DNA of 64,000 nt, taken from positions 480,912 to 544,911 of the forward strand of contig JAVKCD010000019.1 of NCBI GenBank assembly GCA_040222855.1, given 5' to 3'. This DNA is from Phycisphaeraceae bacterium. GTDB taxonomy: Bacteria; Planctomycetota; Phycisphaerae; Phycisphaerales; Phycisphaeraceae. Every line of letters starts with the position of its first letter. The first letter of the stretch is position 1. This document shows positions 37,198 to 46,590 of the stretch, piece by piece. Position numbers and translations under genes: made by a program. Below the pieces are notes generated by a model. That model ran no database searches and was not told the origin of the DNA. It saw only the letters and a program-made list of their open reading frames with translations.

Positions 37198-38526
37198 TCA
37201 AGGCTCTACCCCGGCCAGGGCTTCAACCGCCCGAGTCTCAACCCGGACACCATCACGCAGCAGCGCCGTCGACTCCGAAACCACCAACTCACCCTCGCTA
37301 AGACCCGATTCCTCCCCCAACACCACCCACTCCGCAAAAGGAAGCCCCGCCAACACTTCCTTCAGCGTGTACCGAACCGACACCGCACGACTCACCAAAC
37401 CCCCATCCTCCACCACAAACACACGCCCCGCGCGCACCGCCCGACGCGGGATCACCAGGTCCCCCTCAGTCCGCAGGCCAGGGACCTCCACCGACACAAA
37501 GAGACCAGGCGTCAACGTCGTCGCCGCCGAAGCATCAGCGCCCTGCTGCTCGACCATCACGTAAGCCGTCAACGTCCGCGTCGCCCCATCATCCGTCGGG
37601 TTGATCCGCGCAATCCGACCGACCCATCGCCTTGATGCGTCCGATGCCGCCACCACCACCGCCTCGTCCCCCAACGAAAACGTCCCGCGCGAAGACGCCG
37701 GCAGCCGCACCGGGACCTCAATCCGCGAAACATCCACCACCTCTGCCATCACCTGCCCAGGCGTCACACTCTCCCCCACCTCCAGATCATGCATCGACAC
37801 CACACCATCAATCGGACTCACCAGACGACTCCGCTCAACACTCAACTCAGCGAGCGCCAACCGAGCCCGAGCCGACTCACGCGCCGCCTCCAACCCCGCC
37901 CGTCGAGACGGCAGACCCTCCAAACCTTCCTGCGAAGCAAGACGCTCCCGGGCCACCATCAGCCGATCACGCTCAGCCCGCTCCACATCCGCCACGTTCG
38001 CCGCATTCCGTTCAGACAGGTCCCGCAGCCGATCCTCCTGCCGCTGCGCGATCGCCAAATCCTCATCCAACAACCGCAACCGGTCCGCCAGACGATCACC
38101 CTCGATCACCAAGCGATCCAACTCCGAGTCGAGTCGCGCTATCTCCTGACGTTCCGCATCGCCCTGCCGCTCAAAATCATCCGAGTCCAGCACCGCCAGC
38201 AGTTGCCCCGCCTTCACGGCGACACCCGCCTCGATCCCCTCCGGCACCGCCTCCACGACACTCGCGACCCGAGCCGGCACCCTCGCTTGCTGCAAAGCCT
38301 CCGCACGGCCGTAACCCTGCCACGGACGCTGAACCCCCATCCGTTCCACCTGATACACCGGCACCACCACCATCGAAGCACCATCCGGATCGACCCGCGC
38401 CGCCTCGGTCCGCGAGGCGATCAGCATCCACATCACCAACACCCCCGACAACACCACAGCCAACGCCACGACGCTTCGCGTCACAGCGGCCACGGGTCGT
38501 CGGAGCCGTTCCTTGCTCTGGGCCAT
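37198..38526 (-). CDS. RND efflux periplasmic adaptor (membrane-fusion protein)
   Basis: A 442-residue adaptor with an N-terminal membrane anchor (about residues 17-36) followed by a split lipoyl domain (RVPARVASVVEAVPEGIEAG and LVSPIDGVVSMHDLEVGES parts), an unusually Arg/Glu-rich coiled-coil hairpin of about 100 residues, and beta-barrel and membrane-proximal domains. It would link the RND permease to an outer-membrane channel. It is upstream of the permease gene with overlapping or nearly touching ends, so the two form an operon. An NhaR-like regulator gene is transcribed divergently 268 bases away and might control it. Confidence 0.9.
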   Translation of the reverse strand: MAQSKERLRRPVAAVTRSVVALAVVLSGVLVMWMLIASRTEAARVDPDGASMVVVPVYQVERMGVQRPWQGYGRAEALQQARVPARVASVVEAVPEGIEAGVAVKAGQLLAVLDSDDFERQGDAERQEIARLDSELDRLVIEGDRLADRLRLLDEDLAIAQRQEDRLRDLSERNAANVADVERAERDRLMVARERLASQEGLEGLPSRRAGLEAARESARARLALAELSVERSRLVSPIDGVVSMHDLEVGESVTPGQVMAEVVDVSRIEVPVRLPASSRGTFSLGDEAVVVAASDASRRWVGRIARINPTDDGATRTLTAYVMVEQQGADASAATTLTPGLFVSVEVPGLRTEGDLVIPRRAVRAGRVFVVEDGGLVSRAVSVRYTLKEVLAGLPFAEWVVLGEESGLSEGELVVSESTALLRDGVRVETRAVEALAGVEP

Positions 38527-38794
38527 AGCTTCGTCCTTGATCTAGATCGGAGTCTAGCCGCTCCGCCCTGTCTTGCCTTGGCCCCCTAGAGTTTCCGGGC
38601 GTTGTGCGACCGGTGAGAACGAGTCCGGAAAATCACATAAACGGACCCGGGCTACTTGTAATCTCTCCGCCATACGTTAGGCTTTATCTATCGAGGCGCA
38701 ACGCATTATATAAACTATGTTTATCGCCATCAACGACGTATACTTCCCATTCAAAGCTAGGTGTTGAACCTCCTCAAACCAGAAATCCGGGCTT

Positions 38795-39742
38795 TTGGCT
38801 AACCTTAACTTCCACCACCTTCACCACTTCTGGGCCGTCGCCCGCGAGGGCAGCATCGCCCGAGCCTCCGAGACCCTCAACGTCTCCCCGCCCACCATCA
38901 GCACCCAGATCAAGGCCCTCGAAACCGCCCTCGGCGAACCCCTGTTCCACCGCAGGGCCCGACGCATGGACCTCACCGAAATCGGGCAATGCGTCTTCGA
39001 GTACGCCGATGACATCTTCTCGCTCGGCAACGAACTGGTCCGCTCGGTCCAGAACGGCGAGATCAGCCAGAAACGAAACCGCATCGTCATCGGCGTCACC
39101 GAGTCCCTCCCCAAACTCATCGCCCACTCCATCCTCCGACCCGCCATCGACGCCACCAACGCCCCACGCGTTGTCTGTCGTGAGGGTGACCTCGAAACCC
39201 TGATGCTCGACCTCGCCAGCTTCAGACTCGACCTGGTCCTCTCCGAAGAGCCCGCCCCCGCCTCTAGCCCGCTCAAAGTCTTCAGCCACAAGCTCGGCGA
39301 CTCCGGCATCAGCTTCTACGCCACCGCAGAACTCGCCGCGCAACTCAAAGGCGAGTTTCCCAATAACCTCGACGGTGCCCCCCTGCTGATCCCCACCGAA
39401 CGCAACGTCCTCCGCCGGACCCTGGACCAGTGGTTCACCCAGCTGGATATCCAGCCTCGGATCGTCGCCGAGTTCGAAGACACCGCCCTGACCAAGTACT
39501 TCGCCGCCGATGGCACCGGCATCCTCGCCATCCCCACCGTCGTCGGCGAAAACTCCGCACGACTGTTCGGCCTCGAGCTGATCGGCAGCAGCGAACAGTG
39601 CCGCGAAAGCTTCTACATCATCAGCCCCGAACGCAAACTCACTCACTCCGCCACCCTGATGCTCACCGATCGCGCTCGCAACAATCTCTTCACCAACCAA
39701 AGCGACGACGCGATCGAATCCCTCAACAACCAGAATCCGTGA
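38795..39742 (+). CDS. nhaR: LysR-type transcriptional regulator, NhaR-like
   Basis: A 315-residue LysR-type protein. The N-terminus, ANLNFHHLHHFWAVAREGSI, closely follows the NhaR pattern (NLNYHHLxYFWxVAREGSI), with the winged helix over residues 4-62 and an effector-binding domain from about 92. NhaR activates the sodium/proton antiporter gene in enteric bacteria; no antiporter gene lies nearby, so the target here is open. The divergent RND operon 268 bases away is a candidate. The start is a TTG without a strong ribosome site. The 3' end overlaps the convergent purK by 20 bases. Confidence 0.8.
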   Translation: MANLNFHHLHHFWAVAREGSIARASETLNVSPPTISTQIKALETALGEPLFHRRARRMDLTEIGQCVFEYADDIFSLGNELVRSVQNGEISQKRNRIVIGVTESLPKLIAHSILRPAIDATNAPRVVCREGDLETLMLDLASFRLDLVLSEEPAPASSPLKVFSHKLGDSGISFYATAELAAQLKGEFPNNLDGAPLLIPTERNVLRRTLDQWFTQLDIQPRIVAEFEDTALTKYFAADGTGILAIPTVVGENSARLFGLELIGSSEQCRESFYIISPERKLTHSATLMLTDRARNNLFTNQSDDAIESLNNQNP

Positions 39743-40868
39743 TCTTCGACCGCGCCGACACCACACACCGCTCCGCCTCTGACGCCGTCGCCCCCAGCGC
39801 CGTGAGGTGCCCCATTTTCCGACCCACCCGAGGATCATGCTTCCCATAAAGATGCAGCGACACCCCCGCCTCACCCAATACATCCAACCACGCTGGCTCG
39901 CCATCAACCCACAGATCGCCCAATAGATTCACCATCGCCGCCGGTCCACGCCAGCCAACGTCTCCCAAGGGCAAGCCCGCCACCGCGCGCAGGTGCTGCT
40001 CGAACTGAGACGTGGCGCAAGCCTCGATCGTCACGTGCCCCGAGTTGTGCGGGCGCGGGGCCAACTCATTGACCATCAGCGACCCGTCACCCAAAACAAA
40101 CATCTCAACACACAACACGCCCACCAGCGTCAATCGCTCCGCCACCCGACCCACCAACCCCAACGCCACTGATGACGACGCCTCGCTCAAACCCGATGGG
40201 TACACGCTCACGTCCAGGATGTGGTTCGCGTGTCGGTTCCAGATCGGACCGTAAAACGACATCGCCCCATCCATCCCGCGCGCGACGATCACCGACACCT
40301 CGCGCTCGTAAGGCACCCACGCCTCCGCCACACACCGCACACGCCCCAGCTCAGCAAAACCAGCCTTCGCTTCGTCGAGCGAAGTCACCACCAGTTGCCC
40401 CTTGCCGTCATACCCCGCCGCGGAGGTCTTGAGCACCCGCTTGGCATCCCACCACGCCGGTTCTTTATCGAAGTCGTCCGCCGAATCGACCACGCGCACG
40501 TCCGGGAGCGGGCAGCCGATCTCCGCGAGAAACGATTTCTCCCGCGCACGATCTTGGGCCACCTCAAGGATCGCGGGTGATGGCAGCAGACGAGTCACCT
40601 CATCCACCGCCCGAGCGGTCGCCAAAGGGATGTTCTCCCACTCCAGCGTGACCCGATCACACGCCCCCGCGAACGCCCGCAGCGCCCCGTCATCATCCCA
40701 GTTCGCTTGTGTGTGCGCATCACTCACCTGCGCGGCTGGCGGGTCGTCACCCGGATCGAACACATGTACGCGGTAACCCATCCGCTTGGCCGCCTGCGAG
40801 AGCATGCGCCCGAGTTGCCCGCCCCCCAGTACGCCGATCGTCGCTCCTGGCAGGATCACCCCACTCAT
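39723..40868 (-). CDS. purK: N5-carboxyaminoimidazole ribonucleotide synthase
   Basis: A 381-residue ATP-grasp enzyme of purine synthesis, which makes N5-CAIR from AIR, bicarbonate and ATP. It has the N-terminal [12 protein letters not shown] loop, the ATP-grasp core with [12 protein letters not shown], and the metal-binding [12 protein letters not shown] motif. Its start overlaps the stop of purE by four bases (ATGA), the usual translational coupling of the pair. Length is typical. Confidence 0.96.
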   Translation of the reverse strand: MSGVILPGATIGVLGGGQLGRMLSQAAKRMGYRVHVFDPGDDPPAAQVSDAHTQANWDDDGALRAFAGACDRVTLEWENIPLATARAVDEVTRLLPSPAILEVAQDRAREKSFLAEIGCPLPDVRVVDSADDFDKEPAWWDAKRVLKTSAAGYDGKGQLVVTSLDEAKAGFAELGRVRCVAEAWVPYEREVSVIVARGMDGAMSFYGPIWNRHANHILDVSVYPSGLSEASSSVALGLVGRVAERLTLVGVLCVEMFVLGDGSLMVNELAPRPHNSGHVTIEACATSQFEQHLRAVAGLPLGDVGWRGPAAMVNLLGDLWVDGEPAWLDVLGEAGVSLHLYGKHDPRVGRKMGHLTALGATASEAERCVVSARSKITDSGC

Positions 40869-41365
40869 GCCAGCGTCTGGCCTCGACTTGCCTCGGCTTG
40901 CTCCGATGCAAACTCAGCCAACGCTTTCGCCAGAGCGGGTTCGTGCAACGAGAGAATCCGCACGGCGAGTAGCCCCGCATTCTTCGCGCCTGAGGTCCCG
41001 ATCGACAGCGTCCCAACGGGCACGCCGCCGGGCATCTGCACGATTGACAGCAGGGAATCCACCCCGCTGAGCGCTTTGCTCTGAACCGGCACGCCCAGCA
41101 CGGGCAGCGTCGTGTGTGACGCCACCATGCCCGGCAGGTGCGCCGCTCCGCCCGCGCCCGCAATGATCACCTCGATCCCCCGATCCCGCGCCGTGCGCGC
41201 GTACTCCGCCATGTCCTCGGGGGTCCGGTGCGCCGAGACGACGCGACACTCGTGGGCCACGCCAAACCGCTCGAGCGCCGCCGACGCCTCCTGCATGGTG
41301 GGCCAGTCGCTCTGGCTCCCCATGATCACGCCAACACACGGATTCTTGGCTCCGGAGCTGCTCAT
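40865..41365 (-). CDS. purE: N5-carboxyaminoimidazole ribonucleotide mutase
   Basis: A 166-residue class I PurE that converts N5-CAIR to CAIR, taking the product of PurK. Visible motifs are [22 protein letters not shown] (with the catalytic His region) and [15 protein letters not shown]. Presence together with purK fits the bacterial two-step route. It lies directly downstream of pyruvate kinase on the same strand with 23 bases between them. Confidence 0.96.
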   Translation of the reverse strand: MSSSGAKNPCVGVIMGSQSDWPTMQEASAALERFGVAHECRVVSAHRTPEDMAEYARTARDRGIEVIIAGAGGAAHLPGMVASHTTLPVLGVPVQSKALSGVDSLLSIVQMPGGVPVGTLSIGTSGAKNAGLLAVRILSLHEPALAKALAEFASEQAEASRGQTLA

Positions 41366-41388
41366 GGCCGCATCCTACCCCACACGCC

Positions 41389-42924
41389 CTACTCGGGGCC
41401 CGGTTGATCCTCGAGCTTGCAGACGTCGCCGAGGTAGTGGACCTGGACCTGATTGGTCACGCCGGGCACGCCGATCGGCTGGCCCTTGACAAACACGACC
41501 GGATCCCCCGCTTCGCCCCAGCCGTGGGTGCGGAACATCTTGTCCACGGCATCCACAAACTCACTGGTGCCTGCAGGTCGCTCCATGTGCATGGGGATCA
41601 CGCCAAAGAGCAGCGTCATCTGCCGTAGAGCCTGGAGGTTGGAGCTCACCGCGATGATCGGGACGGTCATACGGCTGTGCGCCAGGTAGCGCGCGCCGCC
41701 GCCCAGCTCGGACCACATGACCACGCAGTTGGGATGGATGTCCTCGACGATGACCTTGACGGCGCGCGCGAGGGCCGCGGTGCGGTATTTGGAGCCGCGG
41801 AGGGCGGTGTCGCGGAGGCCGTAGGCGGTGGGCTGCTCGGCGACGAAGCGTTCGGTCATCACGGCGGTCTGTTTCATGACGTAGACGGCCTGCACGGGGA
41901 AGCGGCCGACGGCGGTTTCGCCTGAGAGCATGACGGCGTCGGCCCCGTCGCAGATGGCGTTGGCAACGTCGGAAACCTCGGCCCGCGTTGGGGTTGCGTG
42001 CTCGATCATGCTCTGGAGCATCTGGGTCGCGACGATGACCGGCTTGCCCAAGCGGTGGCACGACTCGATGATCTGCTTCTGGATGACCGGGACGCGGGGC
42101 AGGTCCATCTCGACGCCCAGGTCGCCGCGGGCGACCATGACGCCATCGGAGACCTCGATGATGTCTTCGAGCTGGTCGATGGCCTGGGGTGTTTCGAGTT
42201 TGGCGATGACGGGAAGGCGGGTGGTGCTGAAGCGGGTGACGTTGTCGCGGCCGCGGTCCTTCATCAGGTCGAGTAAGTCCTGCACGTCCTGGGCTTTACG
42301 GACGAAGCTCAGGGCGAGGTAATCGAGTTCGCGGCGGATGGCCCAGTCGATGCACTTCTTGTCGTAGTCGGTGACGGAGGGTGCGGAGATGTCGGAATCG
42401 GGGAGGTTGACGCCTTTGCCGTTGGAGATGCGCCCGCCTTCGGTCACGCGGCAGTGGAGTCGGGGGCCGTCTTCGGCGTCGATGCGGTCGATGGCGAGGA
42501 GACGGACGGCGCCGTCGTCGATCAGAACTCGTTGTCCCACATCGACTTCCTCGACGAAGACCGGGTAGTTGGTGGAGAGGACGACGAGGTTGGACTCAGT
42601 GTCGCGGTGTCCGATGAGGGCTTCGGTGGTGAACTCGACGCGGTCGCCGGTTTTGATGTCGAACCCGCCGGCGTCGAGTTTTCCGAGTCGGATTTTGGGT
42701 CCGCAGAGGTCGCCGAGGACGCCTACGGGGATGCCGAGCTGCTCGGAAGCGGCCCTGATGAGCCCCAGGGCGTGATCAAAGGAGTCGAAGTCCCCGTGAG
42801 AGAAGTTGATGCGGAAGGCTCGGACGCCCTCTTCGATGAGGCGGGTGACGGTCTCCTGGGTGGCGGAGGCGGGCCCGATGGTGGCCAGGATCTTGGTCAG
42901 GATGGCGTGATTGGGGTCATGCAA
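41389..42924 (-). CDS. pyk: Pyruvate kinase
   Basis: A 511-residue glycolytic enzyme that transfers phosphate from phosphoenolpyruvate to ADP. It has the N-terminal [11 protein letters not shown] and RINFSHG motifs, the catalytic [14 protein letters not shown] lysine region, ARGDLGVEM, and the [12 protein letters not shown] block. A C-terminal allosteric-type domain is complete. Translation appears to start at a TTG (residues MHDPNH). It may be co-transcribed with purE-purK. A polysaccharide deacetylase gene is divergent, 85 bases away. Confidence 0.96.
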   Translation of the reverse strand: MHDPNHAILTKILATIGPASATQETVTRLIEEGVRAFRINFSHGDFDSFDHALGLIRAASEQLGIPVGVLGDLCGPKIRLGKLDAGGFDIKTGDRVEFTTEALIGHRDTESNLVVLSTNYPVFVEEVDVGQRVLIDDGAVRLLAIDRIDAEDGPRLHCRVTEGGRISNGKGVNLPDSDISAPSVTDYDKKCIDWAIRRELDYLALSFVRKAQDVQDLLDLMKDRGRDNVTRFSTTRLPVIAKLETPQAIDQLEDIIEVSDGVMVARGDLGVEMDLPRVPVIQKQIIESCHRLGKPVIVATQMLQSMIEHATPTRAEVSDVANAICDGADAVMLSGETAVGRFPVQAVYVMKQTAVMTERFVAEQPTAYGLRDTALRGSKYRTAALARAVKVIVEDIHPNCVVMWSELGGGARYLAHSRMTVPIIAVSSNLQALRQMTLLFGVIPMHMERPAGTSEFVDAVDKMFRTHGWGEAGDPVVFVKGQPIGVPGVTNQVQVHYLGDVCKLEDQPGPE

Positions 42925-43009
42925 GGGCTCATATCTCCGTCAAACGCGCTTCTATCGGGCCGTGCTCGACAATCAAACGTGGCACGAGGGGGTTGTCGAA
43001 AGGTAGTTT

Positions 43010-43966
43010 GTGCGCTCCAACCCGACATTTTCATCATCGGCTCCGGCGGCCCCCAGACGCGAGCCGGTGCGTGTGTTGACGGTCGATGTGGAGGAGGCGT
43101 GGCAGACGGAGGTGGCGCGGAAGGTGGTGGATCGGTCGAGCTGGGACGGGCGTGAGGCGCGGGTGGAGATCGGGACGCGGGCGGTGGTGGAGATGATGGG
43201 TCGGAACGATGTTCGGGGGACGTTTTTTTTTCTGGGGTGTGTGGCGCGGCGGCATCCGGGGTTGGTGCGGGAGGTGGCGGCGGCGGGGCATGAGATCGCG
43301 TGTCATGGGGATCAGCACGATCATCTGAGTCGGCTGGATGCGGCGCGGATGCGGGCGGATGTGGAGCGGGCGCGGAAGACGCTGGAGGATTTGGTGGGCG
43401 AGGCGGTGGTGGGGTATCGGGCACCGACGTGGTCGGTGACGCGGCGGACGGGGTGGGCGGTGGATGTTCTTTTAGAGGCGGGGTTTGTTTATGACGCGTC
43501 GGTCTTTCCGACGGTGCATCCGAGTTACGGGGTGAGCGATGCGCCGCTGGGGGCGTTTCGGGTGAAGGGACATGAGGCGGGGAGAGAGTTGTTGGAGATT
43601 CCGCCTCTGATGTGGCGGGTCGGGAAGCGGCGGGTGCCGGTGGCGGGTGGCGGGTACTTTCGGTTGCTGCCTTCGTCGCTGATGGAGCGGGGGATCGAGC
43701 AGGCGGGTCGTGAGGGGCGTCCGGCGGTGGTGTATTTCCATCCGTGGGAGTTTGATGGGGGGCAGCCGCGTTTGGATTTGCCTTGGTTGAGCCGGGTGCG
43801 GATGTATGTGGGGGTGGGTTCGGCGTTGGGGCGGCTGGAGCGTGTGGTGAAGAGGTTTGCGGGGTGGACGCCGATGCGGGAACGGATTGCTGAGTTGGAG
43901 GGGATGAGTGTTGGGGGTGGGGTGGTGGTGTTGGGGGAGGGAGAACAGGGGCGGGTGGCGGCGTGA
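43010..43966 (+). CDS. Polysaccharide deacetylase of the exosortase/XrtA type
   Basis: A 318-residue NodB-fold deacetylase with a C-terminal extension like DUF3473. The metal- and substrate-binding motifs are present: TVDVEEAWQ (about 24-32), the CHGDQHDHL histidines (about 103-111) and YRAPTWSVT (about 140-148); YFHPWEFD lies near the C-terminus. This pattern is that of the deacetylases found with exosortase (PEP-CTERM) exopolysaccharide loci. No signal peptide is seen. The start is a GTG with AAGG about ten bases upstream. It is isolated from other polysaccharide genes here, although a glycosyltransferase of similar type begins at the far end of the window. Confidence 0.85.
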   Translation: MRSNPTFSSSAPAAPRREPVRVLTVDVEEAWQTEVARKVVDRSSWDGREARVEIGTRAVVEMMGRNDVRGTFFFLGCVARRHPGLVREVAAAGHEIACHGDQHDHLSRLDAARMRADVERARKTLEDLVGEAVVGYRAPTWSVTRRTGWAVDVLLEAGFVYDASVFPTVHPSYGVSDAPLGAFRVKGHEAGRELLEIPPLMWRVGKRRVPVAGGGYFRLLPSSLMERGIEQAGREGRPAVVYFHPWEFDGGQPRLDLPWLSRVRMYVGVGSALGRLERVVKRFAGWTPMRERIAELEGMSVGGGVVVLGEGEQGRVAA

Positions 43967-44141
43967 TGTTGGTGCAGCTGCGCCGGGGGTAGTCGTATTG
44001 GTGGGGGCGGTTTGCTTTCGTGTTGATGGGGTGTGGCAGAGGGTGGGGCGTGACCACCCTCAGCTCCCGCAGGGGGCTCGTTGGGACGGTTGGGGTGGTT
44101 GGGTGGTTGTCTCTTTGGTAAGCGCCTGGTTGCTGGTGGCG

Positions 44142-44183
44142 GGCACGGGTCACTCGCCTGCGGCGAGGATGACCCGTGGCACC
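44142..44183. repeat. Hairpin with REP-like ends, copy B
   Basis: A 9-bp outer stem (44144-44152 with 44170-44178) and a 6-bp inner stem (44153-44158 with 44162-44167) form a long hairpin with a TGC loop. Its ends, GGCACG and CGTGGCACCC, are the same as those of the hairpin at 644-670. It lies upstream of the ECF sigma gene. No T-run follows. Confidence 0.5.
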
Positions 44184-44235
44184 CGAGCGGAATCTGAGCG
44201 GATGGGGTGTAAGGCGGGGTGGGGTTGGGGTACGA

Positions 44236-44784
44236 ATGGTGGTGAAGGGATGTTCACTATTGTCTGAGCGCGACCACGAGCTTGTGTTTCTGGAGTGGCT
44301 GGAGCGGCATGGGGCTGCGGTGGTGAAGGTGGCGCGGGCTTATGCGGTGACGGAGGAGGAGTGTCAGGACCTGGCGCAGGAGATTCTGTTGCAGGCGTGG
44401 CGGTCGGTGGAGCGGTTTGAGGGTCGGTCGATGGCGTCGACGTGGTTTTATCGGGTGGCGCTGAATACGGGGATGAACTGGAAGCGGAACGATCTCAAGC
44501 GGAGGCAGCGGCAGCGGCCGATGTTTGATGTGGCGGTGGTGTCGGATGAGGGGGTGGATGGGTCGGTGCGGGCGGAGCGGCGGGAGGTGGTGGAGCGGTT
44601 GTACCGGGCGATTCATCGGCTGCCTAAGGCGGATGCGGCGTTGGTGCTGTTGTATCTGGAGGAGCTGAGTTATCGGGAGATGGCGGAGGTGCTGGGCATC
44701 TCGGAGAGCCATGTGGGTGTGAAGCTGAACCGGGCGAAGAAGGCTCTGCGAGAGCTGATGGAAGGGACGAGCGATGGAGCGTGA
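44236..44784 (+). CDS. ECF-type RNA polymerase sigma factor
   Basis: A 182-residue sigma-70-family ECF factor. Region 2 spans the EECQDLAQEILLQAWRSV stretch and the STWFYRVALNTGMNWKRN segment; region 4 covers the LEELSYREMAEVLGISES helix-turn-helix. The ATG at 44236 is used here; a TTG at 44260 has a better placed AAGGGA (nine bases upstream) and may be the real start, while the longer reading from 44176 runs into the REP-like hairpin. The gene overlaps the next by 11 bases, the usual layout for a sigma factor and its regulator. Confidence 0.9.
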   Translation: MVVKGCSLLSERDHELVFLEWLERHGAAVVKVARAYAVTEEECQDLAQEILLQAWRSVERFEGRSMASTWFYRVALNTGMNWKRNDLKRRQRQRPMFDVAVVSDEGVDGSVRAERREVVERLYRAIHRLPKADAALVLLYLEELSYREMAEVLGISESHVGVKLNRAKKALRELMEGTSDGA

Positions 44785-45973
44785 TCCTCTGCAAGAGGCG
44801 TGGCGGGCGCATAGTTCTGAGATGCGTGTGACGGCTGACCACGAGGCGTTGTTGCGTGAGGTGCGTCGGAACCAGCGTTATCTGGATGCGATGCTGAGGG
44901 CTCGGGACTACCGGGAGGTGGGGGTGGGGTTGTTGCTGATCCCGGTGTGGTTCGGGATGACGCTGCTGCTGGATGAGACGCTGTGGACGTGGTACCTGGG
45001 CATTCCCGGGTTCTTGTGGCTGGTCGTGTTCATGCTGGTGTTTCGGCTGCGGTACGGGAAGTCGCGGGTGCAGGCGGACGATGCGTTGGTGGATCAGGTG
45101 AAGGAGGCGCTGCGTCAGGTTGAGGATCAGATGTGGCTGCTGCGACATGTGCTTTGGTGGTACATCCTTCCGCTGCTGGTGCCGATGCTGGTGTGGCTGG
45201 TGCATCTGGGTTGGGTGATGTCGGATTCCGGGGTGATCGAGACGGTGGTGTTCACGGTGATGATGTTGGTGTTTCTGGTGGGGTTGAATGTGTTCGTTTA
45301 TTGGCTCAATCAGCGCGTTGTGCGGAGCGAGCTGGCGCCGCGGCGTGATGAGTTGGTTGCACTGCTTGAGAGTCTTGAGGTAACCGATGAAGAAGAGGAG
45401 TCTGTGATGCGGAAGCGAGATGGGCGGTTTGGTTTTGGTGGTTATCTCTCGATGATTCTGGCTGCTTGTGCGCTTTCGGCGTTGGTGCTGCCGGTGGGTT
45501 TGGCGGCGACGGACTGGGTGCGGTCGGCGATTGCGGATGAGGAGTTCACGGCGGATTCGCTGTTGCGGACGGAGGGGGTGGGGTATCCGCGGGTGTCGCC
45601 TTTTGAGGCGATCGAGTGGGGCGAGGCTGAGGACGATGTGATCCCAAGGGTGAAGGTGGATGGGGTGTGGTATTTCCTGGGTTCGATTCACATGGTGACG
45701 GTGAGTGATCTGGTGGCGTTCAGCCGTGAGACGTTTGGAGATCGCTGGCAGAAGCGGATTGATGAGGACCTGGTGGAGGTGCTGTCGAAGATGGGGCACC
45801 CTCCTGGGGAGACGGTGTTGCTTCGGATGGTGTCGGTGGAGGAGACGGAGTTTGTGTCGGTGGAGGTGTTGATGACGGAGGAGAATCGGCGGGCGATCTG
45901 GCGGGCGCGGCGAGAGGTTGAGGATGCTGCGGATGATTTGGAAGCAGAAGACGCCGAGATGGAATCGGAGTGA
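44774..45973 (+). CDS. Multi-pass membrane protein, probable partner or anti-sigma of the ECF factor
   Basis: A 399-residue protein that I cannot place in a named family. A soluble N-terminus of about 45 residues is followed by two close transmembrane segments (about 48-93), two more (about 123-150 and 156-180) and a fifth (about 225-248), then a soluble C-terminal domain of about 150 residues ending in a Glu/Asp-rich tail. The HxxxCxxC zinc anti-sigma motif is absent. A good GGAAGGG site precedes the ATG, which lies inside the sigma gene. Coupling to the sigma factor suggests a membrane sensor that binds it, but this is inferred from position only. Confidence 0.7.
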   Translation: MERDPLQEAWRAHSSEMRVTADHEALLREVRRNQRYLDAMLRARDYREVGVGLLLIPVWFGMTLLLDETLWTWYLGIPGFLWLVVFMLVFRLRYGKSRVQADDALVDQVKEALRQVEDQMWLLRHVLWWYILPLLVPMLVWLVHLGWVMSDSGVIETVVFTVMMLVFLVGLNVFVYWLNQRVVRSELAPRRDELVALLESLEVTDEEEESVMRKRDGRFGFGGYLSMILAACALSALVLPVGLAATDWVRSAIADEEFTADSLLRTEGVGYPRVSPFEAIEWGEAEDDVIPRVKVDGVWYFLGSIHMVTVSDLVAFSRETFGDRWQKRIDEDLVEVLSKMGHPPGETVLLRMVSVEETEFVSVEVLMTEENRRAIWRARREVEDAADDLEAEDAEMESE

Positions 45974-45985
45974 TCTGGTCAAGAG

Positions 45986-46013
45986 AAAACCCCGGATGGT
46001 GGTCCGGGGTTTT
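45986..46013. terminator. Bidirectional intrinsic terminator
   Basis: A perfect 11-bp stem (45986-45996 with 46003-46013) with an A4 run on the left and a T4 run on the right and a six-base loop. It lies between the convergent sigma-partner gene and the PrcB-like lipoprotein gene and would end transcripts from both sides. Confidence 0.88.
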
Positions 46014-46040
46014 AAGTGTGGTCTGGTTTTGATACGTGGT

Positions 46041-46550
46041 TTATTCGGGTCGGGGTTCGCCGATGACGGCGTTAATGTCGGAGAGGAGGGTGACGTTTTG
46101 GAGTTTGGGGACGACGACGGCTGAGAAGGGGTGGGAGATGACCTGTGAGACCATCTGGCCGTCGCCTGGGCGGTTGGCTCGGCCTTGGACGACGAGGTCG
46201 GCGCCTTCGAGTTGAAGGGCGTCGATGGAGGCCCAGTAGCCGCCTGTGGGTTGTTGTCCGAGGGCGAGGACGATGATGGACTGGTTGTCGAAGTTGACGT
46301 CGAGGTTGGCGAGGGGTGAGGTGTTGTAGCCGGGGAGGTCGGCGGGGTGGTTGATGAGGAGGACGCCTGGGTCGGGGAAGGCTTCGGACTCGCCGGCGGT
46401 GCCGTCGACGATGCCGATGGGTCGGGCGAGTTGGGTGTAGGGGACGGTTGTGGAGCTGGCGGCGTTGGTATCACCCTTTTGCAGGATGCCGCATCCGGGG
46501 AGGGTGGCGATGGAGGCGGCCAGGAACGTTGCGGCGAGGACAGGCTTCAT
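46041..46550 (-). CDS. Lipoprotein with PrcB-type C-terminal domain
   Basis: A 169-residue predicted lipoprotein. The signal peptide ends in a lipobox LPGC with the lipidated C20. The C-terminal part (about 90-150) has the PrcB-like pattern: a hydrophobic strand SIIVLALG followed by QQPTGGYWASID and a strand near ISHPFSAVVVPK. In spirochaetes PrcB is a lipoprotein partner of the dentilisin protease, but most PrcB-like proteins have no known role. A good GGAG site lies nine bases before the ATG. It sits alone between a terminator and trmB. Confidence 0.75.
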   Translation of the reverse strand: MKPVLAATFLAASIATLPGCGILQKGDTNAASSTTVPYTQLARPIGIVDGTAGESEAFPDPGVLLINHPADLPGYNTSPLANLDVNFDNQSIIVLALGQQPTGGYWASIDALQLEGADLVVQGRANRPGDGQMVSQVISHPFSAVVVPKLQNVTLLSDINAVIGEPRPE

Positions 46551-46590
46551 CGACGGGGTCTCCAGAGAAACGGGTTCATTGATTGCAGCA

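Noticed and set aside
44624-46474. A 616-codon open frame antisense to the sigma factor and its partner
   Set aside because: It crosses a bidirectional terminator and three well-supported genes, and its Pro/Ser/His/Arg-rich sequence has no domain.
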